A stretch of 11,140 nt of DNA from Smittium culicis (Eukaryota > Kickxellomycota > Harpellomycetes > Harpellales > Legeriomycetaceae), in contig LSSN01002545.1 in the NCBI GenBank assembly GCA_001970855.1, forward strand, positions 1 through 11,140. Reading direction: 5' to 3'. This document shows positions 9,096-11,140 of the stretch, one piece after another (positions within the stretch are counted from its first letter, which is position 1; every line of letters starts with the position of its first letter). The notes beneath the pieces were generated by a model. It was not told the DNA's origin. It was given only the letters and a program-made list of their open reading frames with translations, and did not search any database. The translations under genes were made by a program, and so were the position numbers.

Positions 9096-9213
9096 TTAGG
9101 TAACGCTTTTTAGTTCTTTTTGGTTTTGGGACAGTGTGATATTAAGCTTTAATAGTAGCTGTGATAATAATTGAATTAATAAAGTTAAAAAAGAGGTAAC
9201 TGTGAGCCTGAAA

Positions 9214-9222
9214 CTTTTTATA
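9214..9222 (-). promoter_or_regulatory. TATA box of the monoglyceride lipase gene
   Basis: TATAAAAAG on the minus strand lies about 120-127 nt before the lipase ATG, inside an A+T-rich leader. Position and sequence fit a fungal TATA element. Confidence 0.45.
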
Positions 9223-9281
9223 CTGAACGTGAAAAATGGATACAATAAAATAATAACTGCAGTAAAAAAGCTGATGGTAAA

Positions 9282-9491
9282 ATGGGCGGTTTGTTAAATA
9301 TCAGCACATTTATTCGCTACATGAATGGCTTTATCTATGCTATTGGAATTGAATTTAACAGATTATTTCTACACGTGATTATAACTCGTAGATCTCTTTT
9401 AAACTATTATGCGGCCAATAGTATTATATCAGAAAAGTATTATAATTGGGTAAGAAAAAAAATACGATATTTATTGGATGAAAAAAGTTAA
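9282..9491 (+). CDS. Small hypothetical ORF, divergent from the lipase gene
   Basis: 69 codons from an ATG with good context (A at -3, G at +4) to TAA. The translation has a mixed hydrophobic first half (MGGLLNISTFIRYMNGFIYA) and a basic second half (NYYAANSIISEKYYNWVRKK). No domain is recognised. A GTAAGA inside the frame near 9450 could be a splice donor, so this could also be a first exon, but I find no matching downstream exon. It starts 186 bp from the lipase start, so the two could share a promoter region. In a background this A+T-rich a chance ORF of this length is common. Confidence 0.22.
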   Translation: MGGLLNISTFIRYMNGFIYAIGIEFNRLFLHVIITRRSLLNYYAANSIISEKYYNWVRKKIRYLLDEKS

Positions 9492-9739
9492 AAAAATCAA
9501 TTATAAGAATTTATTGGATTGAAAAAGTTGCATAACTAATAAAAAGTAGATATTGTATATTAATTTATTTACTTGGGTTTTGGTTGGCAAATTATGACAG
9601 TTGAATAATCGACAACATCTTCTTAAAGGTTTAATAAAGATTATGATTTGTCTGATTTAGCTTAATATATAAAGTGAAACACTAAAATAACCTATTTTAC
9701 AACTCCAAAGAGTATAATAACCTGCAGAGATTTAGGAGC
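9492..9739. other. A+T-rich spacer left of repeat copy B
   Basis: No gene or RNA motif seen. A short direct repeat of TTTATTGGATGAAAAAAGTT-like sequence occurs at about 9470-9490 and 9510-9530. The sequence shows no similarity to the flank of copy A, so the repeat family appears to begin at the TTAA at 9740. Confidence 0.4.
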
Positions 9740-9936
9740 TTAACCCTTTCATCGACGGTAGACTGTTTTTCGCGTACAAAGTATAGAGAATTGTGTTCAA
9801 TTAAAATACTGTAATTCCATGGATATTTCAATCATTGGTCTGTTTCTGAATAGCTGCAAATTATTAATCTACCTATAAATCATAAACGAATCAAAAGTTT
9901 GTTCTTTTCAAAATGCGTTGGACGGGAAAGGGTCAA
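9740..9936. mobile_element. Short TTAA-bounded element (MITE-like) at the start of repeat copy B
   Basis: The left end is TTAACCCTTTCATCGACGG followed by TAGACTG and a T run. The right end is GGACGGGAAAGGGTCAA, which on the other strand reads TTGACCCTTTCCCGTCC. The ends are thus imperfect inverted repeats starting CCCTTTC next to TTAA or TTGA, and total length is about 197 bp. No coding capacity. TTAA target sites with CCC-starting ends are typical of piggyBac-type transposons. The right end is directly joined to the repeat body, as in copy A, so this may be either a small element or the terminal and subterminal repeats of one larger element. Confidence 0.5.
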
Positions 9937-10151
9937 GTAGCGTACTTGCAAGAGTAAACTATAATAGTATACCACACGTCTATACATATTCTTGGTCTGG
10001 GATAGTGAAGGCAACGATTAGCGACTCCGAGGACAGCGATTCCAGAGGAGGACCATCTAGAATCAGTTGGAACCGAGTCGTTGATTACGGTCCTGGAAAA
10101 CCTCTGTGCACAAGTCCGGCGTCAGACAGCATACAGACCTCAGCTGTTTAG
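9918..10151 (+). pseudogene. Acidic-serine ORF remnant in repeat copy B
   Basis: An open frame of 77 codons begins at a TTG with no ATG in frame, overlapping the right end of the short element. It contains NYNSIPHVYTYSWSG, then ISDSEDSDSRGGPSR, then LCTSPASDSIQ. The DSEDSDSRGGPSR and LCTSPA segments recur in minus orientation in copy A, which has its own in-frame stop between them. PiggyBac transposases often begin with acidic Asp/Ser/Glu-rich stretches, so this could be the decayed N-terminal end of such a transposase, but no catalytic-domain motif (DDD region) is recognisable further on. A 1-nt indel relative to copy A closes the frame at 10149-10151. Confidence 0.35.
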
Positions 10152-10540
10152 ATGCTTATTGTTTGAAAGCCAGGTTAATAAGTGATACGTCTGGGTAGGA
10201 TCCTATTTTTTACTAATCCTGCTAGATTTTAGCTCTGAATAGAAGCTCTATGATCTCAACGAATTTAATTTTGTTGAAGTAAGTTTAATTCAATGACTAC
10301 CTGTAACTTCAATCATCCAGACTGCTTGAAGCAATACCTGGGTGAGTCTTTCGGTTGAAATATCCATACCAATTATCTTTAATTACGCAGTTGGTGATTT
10401 GGATAAGGGAATTGTTTGTATTAGGGTATTAGCTGATTTATGCCCTGTACCACATTTACTATTTTTTAGCATACTTTGGATTATAGTTTCTAATTTTGCT
10501 ATCATACTAAAAAAATTACGCGATTTAAAAAAATATTAAT
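10019..10540 (+). repeat. Decayed dispersed repeat, copy B
   Basis: This is the partner of the minus-orientation copy at 541-1070. The 34-nt perfect block is at 10029-10062. Similarity continues through CTGTGCACAAGTCC near 10110, TCTCAACGAATT near 10254 and CTTGAAGCAAT near 10324, with about three quarters identity by eye, then falls off toward 10540. Most differences in the stretch 10260-10345 are transitions. The sequence is G+C-richer than its surroundings. It is probably a remnant of an old transposon, shared in at least two places in this genome. Confidence 0.7.
10342..10539 (+). pseudogene. Conserved ORF remnant inside repeat copy B
   Basis: A frame of about 65 codons begins at GTG, directly inside a GGTGAGT that would also make a good splice donor. 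The translation aligns without gaps with the minus-strand frame 747-562 of copy A. The first third is mixed and the rest is hydrophobic, including HLLFFSILWIIVSNFAIIL, which could form a membrane helix. It is not a recognised family. The unusual start and the decayed context argue against a working gene. Confidence 0.35.
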
Positions 10541-11140
10541 AACAACAAAGAATTCAAGCTAGCTAATTGATAAAAAAAAATTGCAAAAGTTTTGATGTAT
10601 GGATGTTCTAAATTTCTATAATTTAACAAAAATGGTATTTGGCAAGTTAAGTTGCTCTTCAGGTAATATCACATATGCGCAAATAATGTTGTACCAGAAC
10701 AGTATATTAATAGATGTCATTTTTTTATATCTTCAAAAAGCCCTTAATAGCTTTTATTTTATTTTTTTTTATGAAATTTATTGAAAATAATAATTAGATA
10801 ATTAATTAAAAAACTATTAAGAGTTATTCTTAACCAATTCCATTCCGACCTACTAGAGTCTCCATACCATTGCAGCTTTGGGTCCAGGTCCTTAATAGCT
10901 ATTCCATATAAATTTTAGATTTAGATTTTTTTATTCTCTGATATTGAAATATTCATAAGCACAGAAACAACAGATGAGTTCATAATTAAATAAAGGATCG
11001 CATCAGCATTCGATTTTAATTAATAAATATACCAACATATCTCGAAACATAATAAAAATGTATATATTCTTATATAAATCATTGATAAATAATAGTAATA
11101 CAGAAGTTTTGATCTAATATACTGTATAATATTAGTTTAT
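10541..11140. other. A+T-rich right end with one G+C-richer patch
   Basis: A 61-codon ATG-started frame at 10599-10784 has no recognisable content and a Phe/Tyr/Ile-rich end, and is probably chance. A G+C-richer patch at about 10830-10900 carries a minus-strand frame open for about 38 codons, including DLDPKLQWYGDSSRSEWNW. It has no match that I recognise. The last 230 bp are plain A+T-rich sequence. Confidence 0.45.

Noticed and set aside
541..10540. Composite transposon carrying the BAH and lipase genes between inverted repeats
   Set aside because: The two copies are strongly diverged and decayed, each has its own short-element boundary, and the genes between are ordinary host genes; two independent insertions are simpler.
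1..11140. tRNA, CRISPR array or bacterial-type operon
   Set aside because: No GGTTCRAAYCC-like T-arm with a foldable partner was found, no regularly spaced repeats exist, and spliceosomal introns show that the window is eukaryotic.

Overview
The window looks like nuclear DNA of a fungus with a strongly A+T-rich genome. The evidence is one intron-split gene for an Rsc1/Rsc2-type BAH-domain protein, one intronless monoglyceride-lipase gene of the Yju3/MGLL family, short introns (73-106 nt, GTANNN donors, mostly CTRAY branch sites) and long A+T-rich spacers with decayed repeats. Asn/Ser-rich low complexity and very A+T-rich spacers would fit an early-diverging lineage such as gut-dwelling Harpellales, but that placement is inference only.

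Layout: 1-540 is A+T-rich with nothing recognised. From about 541 to 1289 lies a decayed repeat copy in minus orientation, with a short TTAA-bounded element at its outer end (1111-1289). From 1290 to 4207 there is A+T-rich sequence with a few short coding-like islands that I cannot join into a gene. At 4211-4657 there is a G+C-richer open frame of unknown nature, followed by A+T-rich spacer. The five-exon BAH gene (5536-7903, +) has a TATA box at 5468. It converges on the lipase gene (9095-8196, -), which has its own TATA box at 9214-9222. A small doubtful ORF (9282-9491, +) lies divergent from the lipase. From 9740 to about 10540 lies the second copy of the decayed repeat, in plus orientation, again starting with a TTAA/CCCTTT-bounded short element. 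The rest is A+T-rich with one G+C-richer patch.

Functionally the two clear genes are unrelated housekeeping genes: one is a probable subunit of an RSC-type SWI/SNF chromatin remodeller, the other releases fatty acids from monoacylglycerol. The most interesting part is the inverted repeat pair that brackets them. Two copies, about 9 kb apart, align almost without gaps over about 500 bp and carry piggyBac-like ends (TTAA plus CCCTTTC). I see no convincing new multi-gene system.
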